A stretch of DNA of 64,000 nucleotides from Lota lota (Eukaryota; Chordata; Actinopteri; Gadiformes; Lotidae). The notes below the pieces were generated by a model, which saw nothing but the letters and a program-made list of their open reading frames with translations, was not told the DNA's origin and did no database searches. The stretch is taken from positions 4,625,758 through 4,689,757 of the forward strand of contig JACYXH010000802.1 in the NCBI GenBank assembly GCA_026745465.1, read 5' to 3'. This document shows positions 17,992 to 29,180 of the stretch, piece after piece. Position numbers and translations under genes: made by a program. Every line of letters begins with the position of its first letter. The first letter of the stretch is position 1.

Positions 17992-20900
17992 CTGTAAATA
18001 AAGAAAAATATTTGACAAAATCACCCAATACACCCATTGTATCGTGAAACCATCAGGTTGTTATGAAAATGGAGTTGAGAAATGGGATAACCTTGTCCAT
18101 GTCCTGCAATCCATTTTCAACCATTGAGCTTAATTCGGCTTGTCCTAAAATGGCAGAGAAATAAGTAAAAATTCTGCTCTCCACTCCAACAGTCAAAAGT
18201 GGGTTCTGGGCTTTGTCTCAGTGTCAGGAGGTTCGGAGGAGCACGTTGTCCATCCGAGAGGAGAGAAAAGTATCTTACTTACTGTGGGAGCTCAACATTT
18301 GTGGAAAAGGAAGACGAATCCTGCAGTGTGGGAAGGGGGACAAAACAAGCTTAACCTCTCTCGCACAGGTTCCAGCAAAGCGAAAATGTCTTTGATGAAC
18401 AGCATCACATCCACACTTTGTGATTGCTCGGCCCCAGAACTATCCAACTGTGTGGACCAACTAACTAGCTGTAATACAATCTCGGAACCCATCAACTATC
18501 GTCCGACGACGATTTAGCTACCTGCTACCTCACTCTGTATTTGAAAGATATCTGTTTATAGAGATTTGCTGTAATATAACCTGAATATGCTTACATTGGT
18601 CGTCTGAAATCAGCTGTGAACGCCTTAGGAGGCTGTGGCTGGTCACTGATCATCATGGGCAGTGTTTGGCCTATGGGGAGATATAAATACTTCATTTGAG
18701 ACTTCTATCATAGCCCTTGAGGGATTCAAAATGGTCATATATTTCAGATGTAAATTCTAAAGGTGTGTGGACTTACTTGGATGTTCTTTGTGTTTAATTA
18801 GCCCCTGTACGTAAAGGGAATACAACATAATGTTACACATGCAACACGTCCATATAGTGATTTCATGTCATGAAAACGGTGCTTACCGTTCTTTTAACTG
18901 GGGTGGGTGGTTTTCTAAAATAAAAAGAGATTAAAGGGTATTAACAATGAATCAAGCCTTCTCTTTGTATATAAACAAAGGAAAACAAAGGTTTGTAATA
19001 AAAATATATTAAAAACATACTCTCTGAGCAATGGTTTTGGTGCTAGATATGGGTCCCTCTCAGTCCTTAGACTTGGAACTAGATCAAATGCAATCAAACA
19101 ATCAACACATCAAAAAGTGGTCATAAACTGTAATTTGATTACCGGAATTCAGTTTGAATATAATTTATTCTGTTTTGTTAACATTAAAGCTCAAGTATCA
19201 ATATTGAAGGTTGATTTTGTTTAACGCTTACTATTATCAGGGTCACAAACTTCATATGTGTCCTGAGATGGTTCAGGGATCTGGATAAAGAGAAAAGGAA
19301 TCAACATCATCATCATTATCATCATCTTGTATTCCAACGAGAATGAATTACATATTTACAGACTTAAAGGTTAGCAAGATTTGTCAGCTGATCTTACTTA
19401 CCTGAGGTCTGATGAGTCTGGAGAAAGAAAAAGAGACAATGTTATTCCAGTGATACAAAATACACAATAGGCCGTGTGCATTATTGGAATGTGAATGTAA
19501 ATTGTCCGTGGTAATGGCAACCAGCCTACCTGGGACTCACTTTTGGTGCCAAAGTAAGTGTTTGTGTCTTTAGGCCGAATCTGTCATGTAGACACAAGAA
19601 TAATTCGTTTCAGGTGGATTGATTTACAAACACAAAATGTCAAGATATGAATGGAATAGAAACAATAAAAATCATAAATGCATGTGAAACGGACCTGCTT
19701 CCTGATGGAATATTTTCCTTTAAGATGTGAAAACATAGGACCAGATGTCAAATCCAATGTTATTTTTGTGTTCTTACGTATGTGTAGTAGTATCATCATT
19801 TTAAACTGGACCTACCTCTGGGAGAGGGACTTTGCATACATCTAAAACAGAATCAAGGCCAAAGTTAGAAACACAATGTTCCATTTCATTATGAGTTCTC
19901 TTCAAAACTCATGAATCATTGCAGAGTCATGTTCATGTCATGCCGTCTTTTTACCTATGCTAATGCTAATGCCAATGCTAACAACAGTTTAACTCTTTAT
20001 TTTTTAATAAATGCTCACCCACATTGTAGTGTAGGTAACAGTTGCGTTTCTGGATGTTTCTCTACAGTCTATATAATCCTTATGCAGGTTCCACCCAGAG
20101 CAGCTGCGCTGAGTGATAGCTGGGTTGTGACTGGAAATGCGACTTACCAGAATTATATGGGAGTTTCCACAGGGTTTTTGACACCATAGGGCTGCTATTT
20201 ACACCTGTGACATGTACAAGAGGTATTCGATTCTTATTGTTATTCTCATTGTGATGCAGAACCGTTTTTATCAAAGGGACACACTGTAAAGTATCTTACT
20301 AAGTGGGGTCTTCTCTGTAGGTTCTATGTAGTTGTCTTGGTTACCCAGCTCTGGATCAATGTAATCCTCCTACAACAAATCAGCATATGAATGAATTATA
20401 AACCTCTCAACCCCTGATGGTGTAACACAGTGTGCAAATTGGCCCCTTGCCTGCTTCAGTGTATCTTTAAAAACTAACAACAAAGAAAGAAGAAGGAGCC
20501 AAAACATCTGTAAATCGAAGAGCTAATGGTTCACACAAAATATCTTTAACATAGAAACAGCATATGTATTGCCTATATAAGGCAACACCACTAAACTCTA
20601 AAACAAGCATCACCTCATCACTGGTCATTTGGCATGGCTTGGGGGGCAGCGGTTTGGTGGCCTTGGCTGGGGGCAGGGGCTTCCTGGGTAGCAGGACTAC
20701 TCGATTTCGGCAGCTGTCTGGAAAAGGGAAGCAGAAGCGAGCTGTTAAGCGTTTGGCTAATTCAACAGTGTGAAGCCCCACATCATGCTCATGTTTTCTA
20801 CAGCGTATGGTAAGCAATCTGTGGTGTAGGGATTTAAAAAATGAAGGTCCATATTTGACAAGAAAAGCATGATAAAGTAGTGAGGGCGCTATAGGAAGCT

Positions 20901-21333
20901 GTTCCAGCTGCTGGTGCGTGTGGCTTATTCCCAACCGCGCTGCTAGCCAGAAGGCAGTTGGAGCTGGGTGGAGACACCGCTTCTGTTCACTTTTTCTTTA
21001 ATTTTACTTCTGTGTTTTTAAGTTGTTGAGAAGGTATGTTAAGCAAGGAAAACAATAAGTTCAAAAAATGAAAGCAGCCGGATTTTTGCTCTCATTGACA
21101 TGAAACATTTTTGGCTGGTTATCACTCTATTGCTCAGGTGGCGTTACTTACCGATGTAGTCATCCCTGGAGCAGGGCAAAGAGGAGGAGGGGGTGAAGAC
21201 TCTTTGAGCAGGAGGAGGCTCATAGCTCTCTTCCTGGGGCTCCTCGTATTCATCACTCTCCTTTGTCAATTAATTTTTTTTTATGGATTATGTAATGTTC
21301 AATATTCAGTTCATACTACTACTACTACTACTT

Positions 21334-21396
<63 letters not shown>

Positions 21397-24019
21397 ATAA
21401 CAATAATTATTATTATTATTACAATAATAATTGTTATAAGATATATAAGAATAAGAATAAAAACCATTCTAACTATTAACAATTAATAAAGAGAAGCACT
21501 TGTAATATTTGAGAAATGATATAGAAATGTTGAGCATTACATACATCAGACCATCTCTCAGTGTCCTCGACATGTTCCCCTGGAATATAACGGTAAGACA
21601 TCATTCAATTATCATATGACACTTAATGTGCACCAGCTTAATGTGCCACATCCTATCTTCTTATGGGATCTCTCTCTCGGCCTGTCCGTGCTCTTGCGAG
21701 TGGTATTGGCTCTTTTGAAATTATATGGCCATATTGACTGGCATAACTTATCGTGTCTAGACAGTCTATCTACTTGTCTTTCTACATGATTGCTCGCTCT
21801 AGTTCTATAGGACGTGTGTGGGAGACCAAGCGTCATAGGAAGCATCACCTCCGGTCTGAATCTGATCGTCACAAAAGTCTATGTAAATAGTGTAATGTGA
21901 AACAGGCTTCCAAGCCAAAGCAGCCGAGCATGGAACTATATAGTATTGCAAAACTCCTATTATTAGGATTATTGGTAACTTTCTATCATTAATAAAAGAG
22001 TGGTAAATAGTGAATTCCTCATTTATGAAGCATTGTTTACATGAACACTCATTAGTAAGCTAATCATAATCGTTGCGATTAAATGATTATTAAGATAACT
22101 AGATTAGAATTTTTTATAAGATCAGTTATAAAGCACAAGTTAATGATTAACAAACTATTTACAATGTGTTATAATGCTTTTTAAACACTTAATAATGCTT
22201 AGTGATTCATTCAATTCATGATTAGTTCAATACTTTGTGTGAGCTTCTCTAAAGTGAGGACTAACTATGCCTTACTAAGCATTTATAAGGCTGGTTTGAT
22301 CAATTCAGGTGGTTAGAAAGCATTAGGTAACTCTTCTTTGTGAGCTCATCTATCTATGCCTTGCTTACCATTTATCAAATAAAACAAAATACGGAATGGT
22401 TAAGCATTATTAACAAGTTGGACATCATTTGTAAATCGTCAATTTACACTTCATAAATTATCTTATAAACCATTTTCTCATTATATTAGAAATTACACAT
22501 AAGTGATTATGAATTGCTTACTAATGAGTATTCATGTAGGAACAATGCTTTATAAATGGTGAATTCAATATTTACTACTACTTATTAATGCTGCAGTTAT
22601 TGTAAAGTGCTACCAGATTATTTAACATGTCAATATATTTTCTTTCCTATGCTAAGAGCAATAAATAATTTTTACTCTTTATAAATATTTGCTAGAATCA
22701 ACTGAGGGAGCAATATTTTCATTAGGGGGTCAGTCTTAACATGGAAGATATTTCGTGGATGATATTTCCTATTCAACTGATAATTGATCATTTGAATAGA
22801 TCAGAATTATTTAGTAAATTAGTATTTAATAGGAAACATGATAAAATACCTTAATTATTTAAATTAAATGTTAATTCTGTGCGATCAAGGGGCTGTTGTT
22901 ACCTGGGTAAACCCTTTCTGGAACTTTTGGGCCTTGTTTGACTTTGAGTCTAAAGGGAAAAAATATAGTTTGGTCAACAACCTTTTATTTTACACATATA
23001 ATTTAATGTTTATTTCAATTAGGCGTCTTAGTATGCGTACTATATTGAACGTTTCAATGTCTTCCTTTTTAGAAAGGAAAGTGAGAAAGCAGCCAGATGT
23101 TAAGGTTCGTCAATGGCCCTTTCAGTCTATTTTCAACGTAAATGAAAGAGGAATTGGCCTCTTCAGATACACATGGGTGCACTCAAATAATATTCGTTTT
23201 TTTGAGGGGGAGGTTGGAAAACAACTGTCAGAGAACGTGTTGCATCACCATTTAAGTGAGCTACCAGAAAAACTCACCGTCTCAATTTGTTCAGGAGGCT
23301 GCCTTCATTCTTATTGATGTCTTGGACGATTTTCTGGAGTTGCCTAAAAAAGAAAACCACAATCTTCAGTGTCATCAACTCGTAGCCATAAACGTGACAA
23401 GCAGATAGCCACACCGGTGCTCACGCTAAGAGTTAGCTGAGGTACAGCACAGTGGACAGCCACAGGAACAGATTAGGCATGGGAGAAGAAGTAGTCTATA
23501 CAGCGAATAATCTCCAACACCACATTGGTAACAGCAGCTTCCCCGATCATGTTCAGTTTGACCTTATGCTGCCCTTTTATTTCAAGCTTGTTTAGAAACT
23601 GCTTCTAACCACAGTAAACAGTGTTCTTTGTTTAATCTTAAAGTGGTTCAACATGAAGACATGGCAACAGATATCACACATTACAATTGTATTGTAATTT
23701 GAATACTATTTAGGCCTAGTTCAACATAAGCTGAATTACAAACAACCTATGGTTTTCTATAAACTGTTAATCAATCAATCAACCAATCAAGGAATCAGGG
23801 CTAGAACCAAAATAAGGTTCATATTCTTACCGAAATTTTGCAGTAGCAGGAGTAGCGAATCTACTGAATTGTTCCATACTCATTCCTTACTTCAGGCTTT
23901 ACGTACTGTTCTAAAAGTGAGCTGCATGTCATTGCGTTGAAATATATTAGGGAGGGATTCATTAAAACCATGGCTGTAAGAATGATCACTTCTGCTTTCC
24001 ACTCCCACAAACATATTCT

Positions 24020-24057
<38 letters not shown>

Positions 24058-24201
24058 CACATTCACACTCACAACATCCCTTCCGACACTCCCTCTACAA
24101 GTTTTAAGATCAGATAAAGATGACTTTGTCAAGCAATCTTTTTTTTTTTTTTTTTTTCTGACCTATCATGGTGGGTTTAATTTTTTTTTGTATCTGTGTG
24201 T

Positions 24202-24263
<62 letters not shown>

Positions 24264-27200
24264 TGTGTGGTAAGTATGATGATGTAGTAATCGTATGTGA
24301 GAACACCACAGACAGACATTGCTCATATGTTCACACATTTTTTTGTATGACTCATTGTGAAAGGGAGGCCTTTATATTTGTTCAAGGAGAGACCCATTGT
24401 TTTACTTAAAACTTTCCCAAGCCTGGCTGCCTATAATGTTCTATATTGTAAAGCTGTTCTATAGTACACCTATAGAGCTCTATTGCTGTCGAGTTAGAAA
24501 CAGTCATACTGGATATATGTATCACCTGGCTGACTTATATGGGAAGTCATTATAGATGTGTACATTGATGTTATGTAACTGAAGAGGTGGTGTTTAAGTC
24601 TCTTCAGGATCTCTCTCTGCAACTTCCTGATTACAAGAGTTTTTGATAGGAACTGACAGGATAAAAGGGAACTTGCGATAATGTACATGAAAAGTCAACA
24701 TTGTTGCTGCTGAGGACTTACTTAATATTAGTAATATATCAGCTATAACTGGATAGGAATGTAATGCACCAGTTTACCACTTTATGAAGAATGAAGTCCC
24801 GTTAGTTTATACACATACACACACACGTTACATTTGTATCCACATGTCCGGTCTGTGTTGAATAATGTACTTCTTAATAATAATTTTTTGCTAACCAAAA
24901 CACAAGCAAATGGATCCTTGAGAATTAAACATACATACTAACTTTAAATAGAGGGTTTACTGGACTAGATTATATATATTGTTTAAGACTTTTTCTTGTT
25001 GCATTTTTTGTCATGAAGAGACAGTGAGAGAGACAGGGTATGGGAGAGAGAGAGAGGGGAAGACATGCAGCAAAGGACCACAGGCAGGAATCGAACCTGG
25101 GTCGCTATGGTAAGGACTAAGCCTTAATGGGACACGGTGAACCCCCTACTGTATTAGCTTTTGAATGAACTTAACAAGAGAAGAAAGTGAATAGGTCCTT
25201 ACGGTTGTTGGATGAGGCTGAATTTGCTGATATCACTGTGGGACAGACTCTGTAAAAAAGAGAGAAATTGAGAATTCAACAGGGACAACAGAAACTAATA
25301 CAGACTTGAACGTTCAGACTGCTTATGTTAGGAGCATAAGTACAACATCTGTAACAAACCACAAGATGGCAGTATATCCCTGACGGTATGTATGTATGAA
25401 AACACGTATGTGTGGGTGTGGGGGTGTGGGTGTGGGGGTGTGGGTGTGTGGGTGTGTGGGTGTGAATTGGATAGGATGTATTACAACATGGGAGATATAT
25501 CTGCAATAAATATAATACAATAATCACAATTCATAATTCCTCATTTTGGTTACAGTAGTTATGTTGTCAAATGAGGAAACTGTGGTTTGTAAACGAAAGA
25601 AAAATGATTACCATAAAATATGCAAAGAATACCACTAAATTATGTATTACCCTTACCATTCATAATTTATTGCTTCAGGTCACCTCTTACTCTGTTCCCT
25701 TCCCGATTTGTAAATTATTATTTTTTTAATTGTGATAAAAAAATAATCCATACTAGCACGACAATGTATGGGAAGCGGTGCTAGAACAGTAAATACAGAT
25801 GTTTATAAGTAGAGGATTTGGTTCAATAGTTTCGGAGCCATGCAAACTTCTGCTAATGAATATACAATAAGAAATCATGGTGCAGTTTACCATAACGTTT
25901 TTTTTTTATTCAACAGAATACTGTTGAAAACTACACCTTTCCCCTCTGTGTGTGTATGGGACCTGGGATGCAATGTGTAGCGTATGGTTCAGTATCAGCA
26001 ACACATCAGCAAAACGCCAACATCATAGGCCAGTACCCACACTGGTTGTGAATGAATCATTAGAAAATAATCCCTGCTTCATACAACACCCTCAAACCCT
26101 CCCCCTCACACACAGAGCATGCTTGATCCTGGTGCTGGGTTACAGTGGGAGGGCGTTTGAAGAAAGAGAGAAAAAACATCTGTTTCAAATCAGACATAGC
26201 TTTTTTGTCACTGAATATATTATCAAGTAGCTTGCCCCAGTGTCTGCCTCCCTGCCTGAATTATTTATGGCTAGTGTCTCTGCCAGCTCAAATGAGACCC
26301 AACAGCCTCATGCTCAGACGCCGCTCCCACATCTTCAGGTGTAAAATAAAACATCCACTAAAAAAAAAAAATTTTCCTACTCCATCATACCCCATCAGAC
26401 GTTTTAATATAATAACACCAACACCAGAATGATGAATGAGGAACGAATGATACAAAATGAATAAAGAAATTCAAGATATTCTTATCATTATGATATTTGA
26501 TCTATGATTGATTATTATTATTAAAAGATAATCATAACAAAGTAAAAAAATCTCTATCTAAAAAAAGCAGATCCGTGCCCGCTCACCAGTTAACAGGATG
26601 AGTCATCCCCTTAGTGAGCAGACGGTTAATTCAGAGTCTCTGAGATATGAGTAGTCAAGGAGCAGTAGACTCTAGACATCCATATAGAGAGTACCCAGGG
26701 TCTGAGTCATGTAACTTAGCAACAATGGTCAGGGGCCTGTATTGTTTTGCAACTGCAGAGTGTGGTGAAGGAATGGTGGCAGATGGAAATATACATTTTT
26801 AGTGTCTAGGTCATAAGGGTCAAGGGTTTTTATTGACCCTTGACAATGCTTTGATTTGTTAAACCCACACTGGAATGTATTGTCAATTAATATTTTTTTG
26901 GTTACCAAGTGTAACCTTCTTTAGATGCTCTTTCTGCTGTTAGATTAAACTGTGTGGGTAGCTTGAATGCTGCATAGGGCTTTTAGATTGAAACTTCATT
27001 TCATTCAAGTGAGTTGATTTTGCTAGCAATCGGTCGATGAGTACCGACCAAGTCCAGCCATATCTCCGTTTAAAACACTCAATGCATGCAGCAGTTCTTC
27101 ACTTCAACTTCCACAGTGACAACATAGAGTTGAGAGGTTATAGCCATGGCCCTCACTTCCCATAACCACCTTTCAAGATTCTGACTCCAACCTGCTCACC

Positions 27201-29180
27201 GCTCATACTCAAAACTGCCCACTCACTTTTCAAGTACAATGAATGCACATAATTCCAGCCCAGTCAAATAAATAAAACATAAAAACTTGATAAATAACCA
27301 GAAGAAGGGCATCAAAGTCCTCTTACTCCATGCTAAGAGTTATACTGCAGGGAGAGCTGAAACCACGACGGACCAAGTCAGAGTTCGAGAAAGAGAGTTT
27401 GCGGGCTAATACTCATAAAGCACCAGGGGGAGTGTTATCCACTGTTACGCAATATGGTCCATGCTCTGACCTGAACACACCAGAAACTCACAGAAGTAAA
27501 ATCTCACAGAAGTTTACCCCCTACACCCCATCACCAGGCGGTCACCGGTAATGCAATCAATCAATCCGAGGACGTATGCACTCATGTATTTCTTTTTATT
27601 TCTTGATCGTCTCAAATGATGCGCACTTCAAAGCCAATCCGGTGGAATTTAAATCACTTGAATTGATTTTGGTCTCAAAAAAAAAAAACCTTGACCGAGA
27701 GCTAGAGCCCAGCCGGATAGACAGATAGACAGATAGACGGGGAGCAGGAAGAGGTAGGGGAGCGAGGGAGACAAGATGAGGTGGGCATTGAATTGTAAAT
27801 GGATTTATCAGAATTTCATGGCTCTTATTAAGTAAAGCTCAGGGCTATGATATCGCTCCTAAAACGGGAGCAAGGCTAGGGTCAATGAATTATGAATAGT
27901 AAAAGCGGAGAACTGCTTTCCTCACGCAACACCGCCAGTCCTTTTTTACAGTTCATCACACATGAGACCTGCAGCTTGAATGAATTCTGTCAGAAGCAGA
28001 TACAAATGAAACAGCCAAGGCAACAAGAAACAACAACAGCAACGACAAAACATGAACGTGAACTGATGAGATGATTGGTGCTCTAATTGCATCTGAACAG
28101 GGGTTTGGGTTTGTGGCTGGCTGGTCGCTGGCAGACAAGTGTGCTATGTGACATAGCAATATGACATAAGAACTGTGAAATGTTTTTTGTCAAATGACTC
28201 TTGAGTCATTCAAGAGCACTTCAACACACACAAAAGACAAGCAATGTGCTTGCCTTGGTTATCGGAGCACACCAATTGGTGAGAATAAATACATACAATA
28301 TCAACATGCCTTATCTCTCTGTCTCTCTCTGTCTTCTAAACTAGACCGATATAAAATCAAACATTGTTCACTGCATTTTATGGAAGTTCTTCACCGTGCA
28401 CCAATCAGAGCGTGGAGAGGAGGAGGCCAGGGGCAGAGTACAGGAGTTAGCAAAGCAGAAGAAACAAACTTCCTCACTAGCAAAAGCCCATATTTACATA
28501 TCAATTGTGCAATTTCGGGAACTAACAGAAGGTTTGACAAAATCCTCCTTGTACATTTTCTGTGATCTCAAACCTCTTTGGCCAATTCTGTTTTTTTAAA
28601 TAAAATTTTTATATTGCAAATATTGAGGGCTGTTTTTGGAATATATTGGGAGAATCAGTGGGATGTTTTATTAGCAGTTAAAGACCTGCCAGAAAAATTT
28701 TATTCCTTGTAGAACATAACTACCACATAAACTGCCCAGGACAGAAACAGTTGGTTAATAGTCATATTAGAACTTACTAGTCATATTAGAACTTACCAAG
28801 AGTCTATGCCCATTAATTTGAAATATGTTGACGGTCTCAGCACATTCTGGCATTTGTTTCTGAATGTAGCATAAAAACAACAAACAAACCAAAGATTATA
28901 AGCATTCAAATCACTTTAAGAGTGATAAAGAGTTGTGCCATGTCATGTGTGTATAAACAATAAATTCATATGTGCGTAAGTTGATGAAGTACATTAACCA
29001 CATACGTATTCACTGTTTGAAATGTGGATCTGTTTCAATTTGCTGTCATATACCCAAATCCAAAAGCACATTAACATTTCTTCCAAGATCCCGTGCCCTC
29101 TATCCACCTACCTGGCACATGAAGTGGGCCACTTGCTCTGTATTCCAGCTCTCACACTCCTCTTTAGATGGCAGGTTCAT
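16807..29180 (-). CDS. blnk: B-cell linker protein BLNK (SLP-65), with N-terminal SAM domain
   Basis: BLNK is the cytosolic adaptor phosphorylated by Syk after B-cell receptor engagement; it recruits PLC-gamma2, Btk, Vav and Grb2. Coding exons in gene order: 29180-29112, 28859-28797, 25249-25203, 23343-23278, 22949-22903, 21579-21545, 21260-21152, 20717-20614, 20369-20300, 20194-20148, 19841-19816, 19580-19530, 19417-19402, 19280-19232, 19078-19021, 18914-18887, 18804-18777, 18670-18595, 18320-18283, 18144-18092, 17991-17908, 17767-17612, 16923-16807. They total 1437 nt (478 aa) with all phases matching. Domains: SAM about 12-75; acidic tyrosine region with DEYEEP (Y114), SYEPPP (Y122), DDYID (Y144), EDYIDP (Y183), DNYIEP (Y194), DTYEVC (Y259); proline/basic segments (RKPLPPAKATKPLPPKP); SH2 369-470. 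The start is the first ATG after an in-frame stop about 80 nt upstream. Exon 10 (20194-20148) is the least certain; it is supported by phase and splice sites only. Confidence 0.95.
18283..18320 (-). CDS. blnk: blnk microexon 19 (38 nt)
   Basis: A 38-nt exon with a consensus acceptor (CACACTGCAG) and donor (GTAAGT). It encodes IRLPFPQMLSSH. Without it exon 18 (ending with two spare bases) and exon 20 (needing one) would not join in frame; with it they do. It belongs to the run of very small exons (16-76 nt) making up the linker before the SH2 domain. Confidence 0.85.
20148..20194 (-). CDS. blnk: blnk exon 10, tentative, NAGNAG acceptor
   Basis: A 47-nt exon is needed to bridge the phase between exon 9 (one spare base) and exon 11 (phase 0). 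The donor is GTAAGT and the acceptor reads TAGCAG, so either 47 or 44 nt could be used. The peptide ALWCQKPCGNSHIIL is atypical for a proline-rich linker, so this exon is less certain than its neighbours. Confidence 0.55.
21315..21398. repeat. (TAC)n trinucleotide repeat
   Basis: Nearly perfect CTA/TAC run, followed by a TAT/AAT-rich stretch to about 21470, in the blnk intron between exons 6 and 7. Confidence 0.9.
21974..22614. mobile_element. foldback MITE, hAT-like, with long terminal inverted repeats
   Basis: A 641-bp element in the blnk intron between exons 5 and 6. Ends are GGTAACTTT and, inverted, GGTAGCACTTT. It is flanked by GGATTATT (21966-21973) and AGATTATT (22615-22622), an 8-bp target duplication with 7 of 8 matching. 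More than 60 bp of each arm are recognisably inverted copies (GTGAATTC..CATTTAT..AAGCATTGTT and ACTCATTAGTAAGC). There is no coding capacity. It matches the AT-rich MITE type that is abundant in teleosts. Confidence 0.8.
24004..24262. repeat. AC tract and GT tract around a poly-T
   Basis: AC repeats near 24021-24070, a T run near 24138-24157, and a GT run at 24206-24262 lie within blnk intron 3. Confidence 0.85.
25005..25140 (-). mobile_element. tRNA-derived fish SINE
   Basis: On the minus strand the sequence reads GGTTCGATTCCTGCCTG, a Pol III B-box, followed by TTTGCTGCATGTCTTCCCC and a CTCTCT tail. This layout is very common among teleost SINE copies. It lies in intron 3 of blnk, next to SAM exon 3. 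Confidence 0.7.
25180..25647 (-). repeat. segment duplicated at 14060-14447 (source copy with intact SAM exon)
   Basis: Contains functional blnk exon 3 with intact acceptor and donor, plus flanking intron. Strong similarity to 14060-14447 continues across the exon, the intron and a microsatellite placed identically in both (GTGGGT type here, 25402-25465). The exon evidence points to this as the original copy. Confidence 0.75.
25203..29180 (-). CDS. blnk: blnk exons 1-3 encoding a SAM domain
   Basis: Exon 1 (29180-29112) encodes MNLPSKEECESWNTEQVAHF then MCQ. Exon 2 (28859-28797) encodes KQMPECAETV and NIFQINGHRLL. Exon 3 (25249-25203) encodes SLSHSDISKFSLIQQ and leads directly into QLQKIVQDINKNE of exon 4. 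Laid against SLP-76 (LCP2) the match is collinear: W..LADYF, then C..AV, I.G.RFL, LTENDIQKF, and finally INKNE. Mammalian BLNK replaces this with a short N-terminus joined to the same LRQLQK segment. All three exons have canonical splice sites and correct phases. A SAM domain suggests oligomerisation or partner binding at the N-terminus. Confidence 0.88.

Noticed and set aside
22868-23317. 149-codon plus-strand frame overlapping blnk exons 4 and 5
   Set aside because: Antisense to two well-supported blnk exons; no homology.
24494-24688. Minus-strand frames between blnk exons 3 and 4 as additional exons
   Set aside because: Exon 3 joins exon 4 in phase with a collinear SLP-76-like reading; no extra exon is needed.
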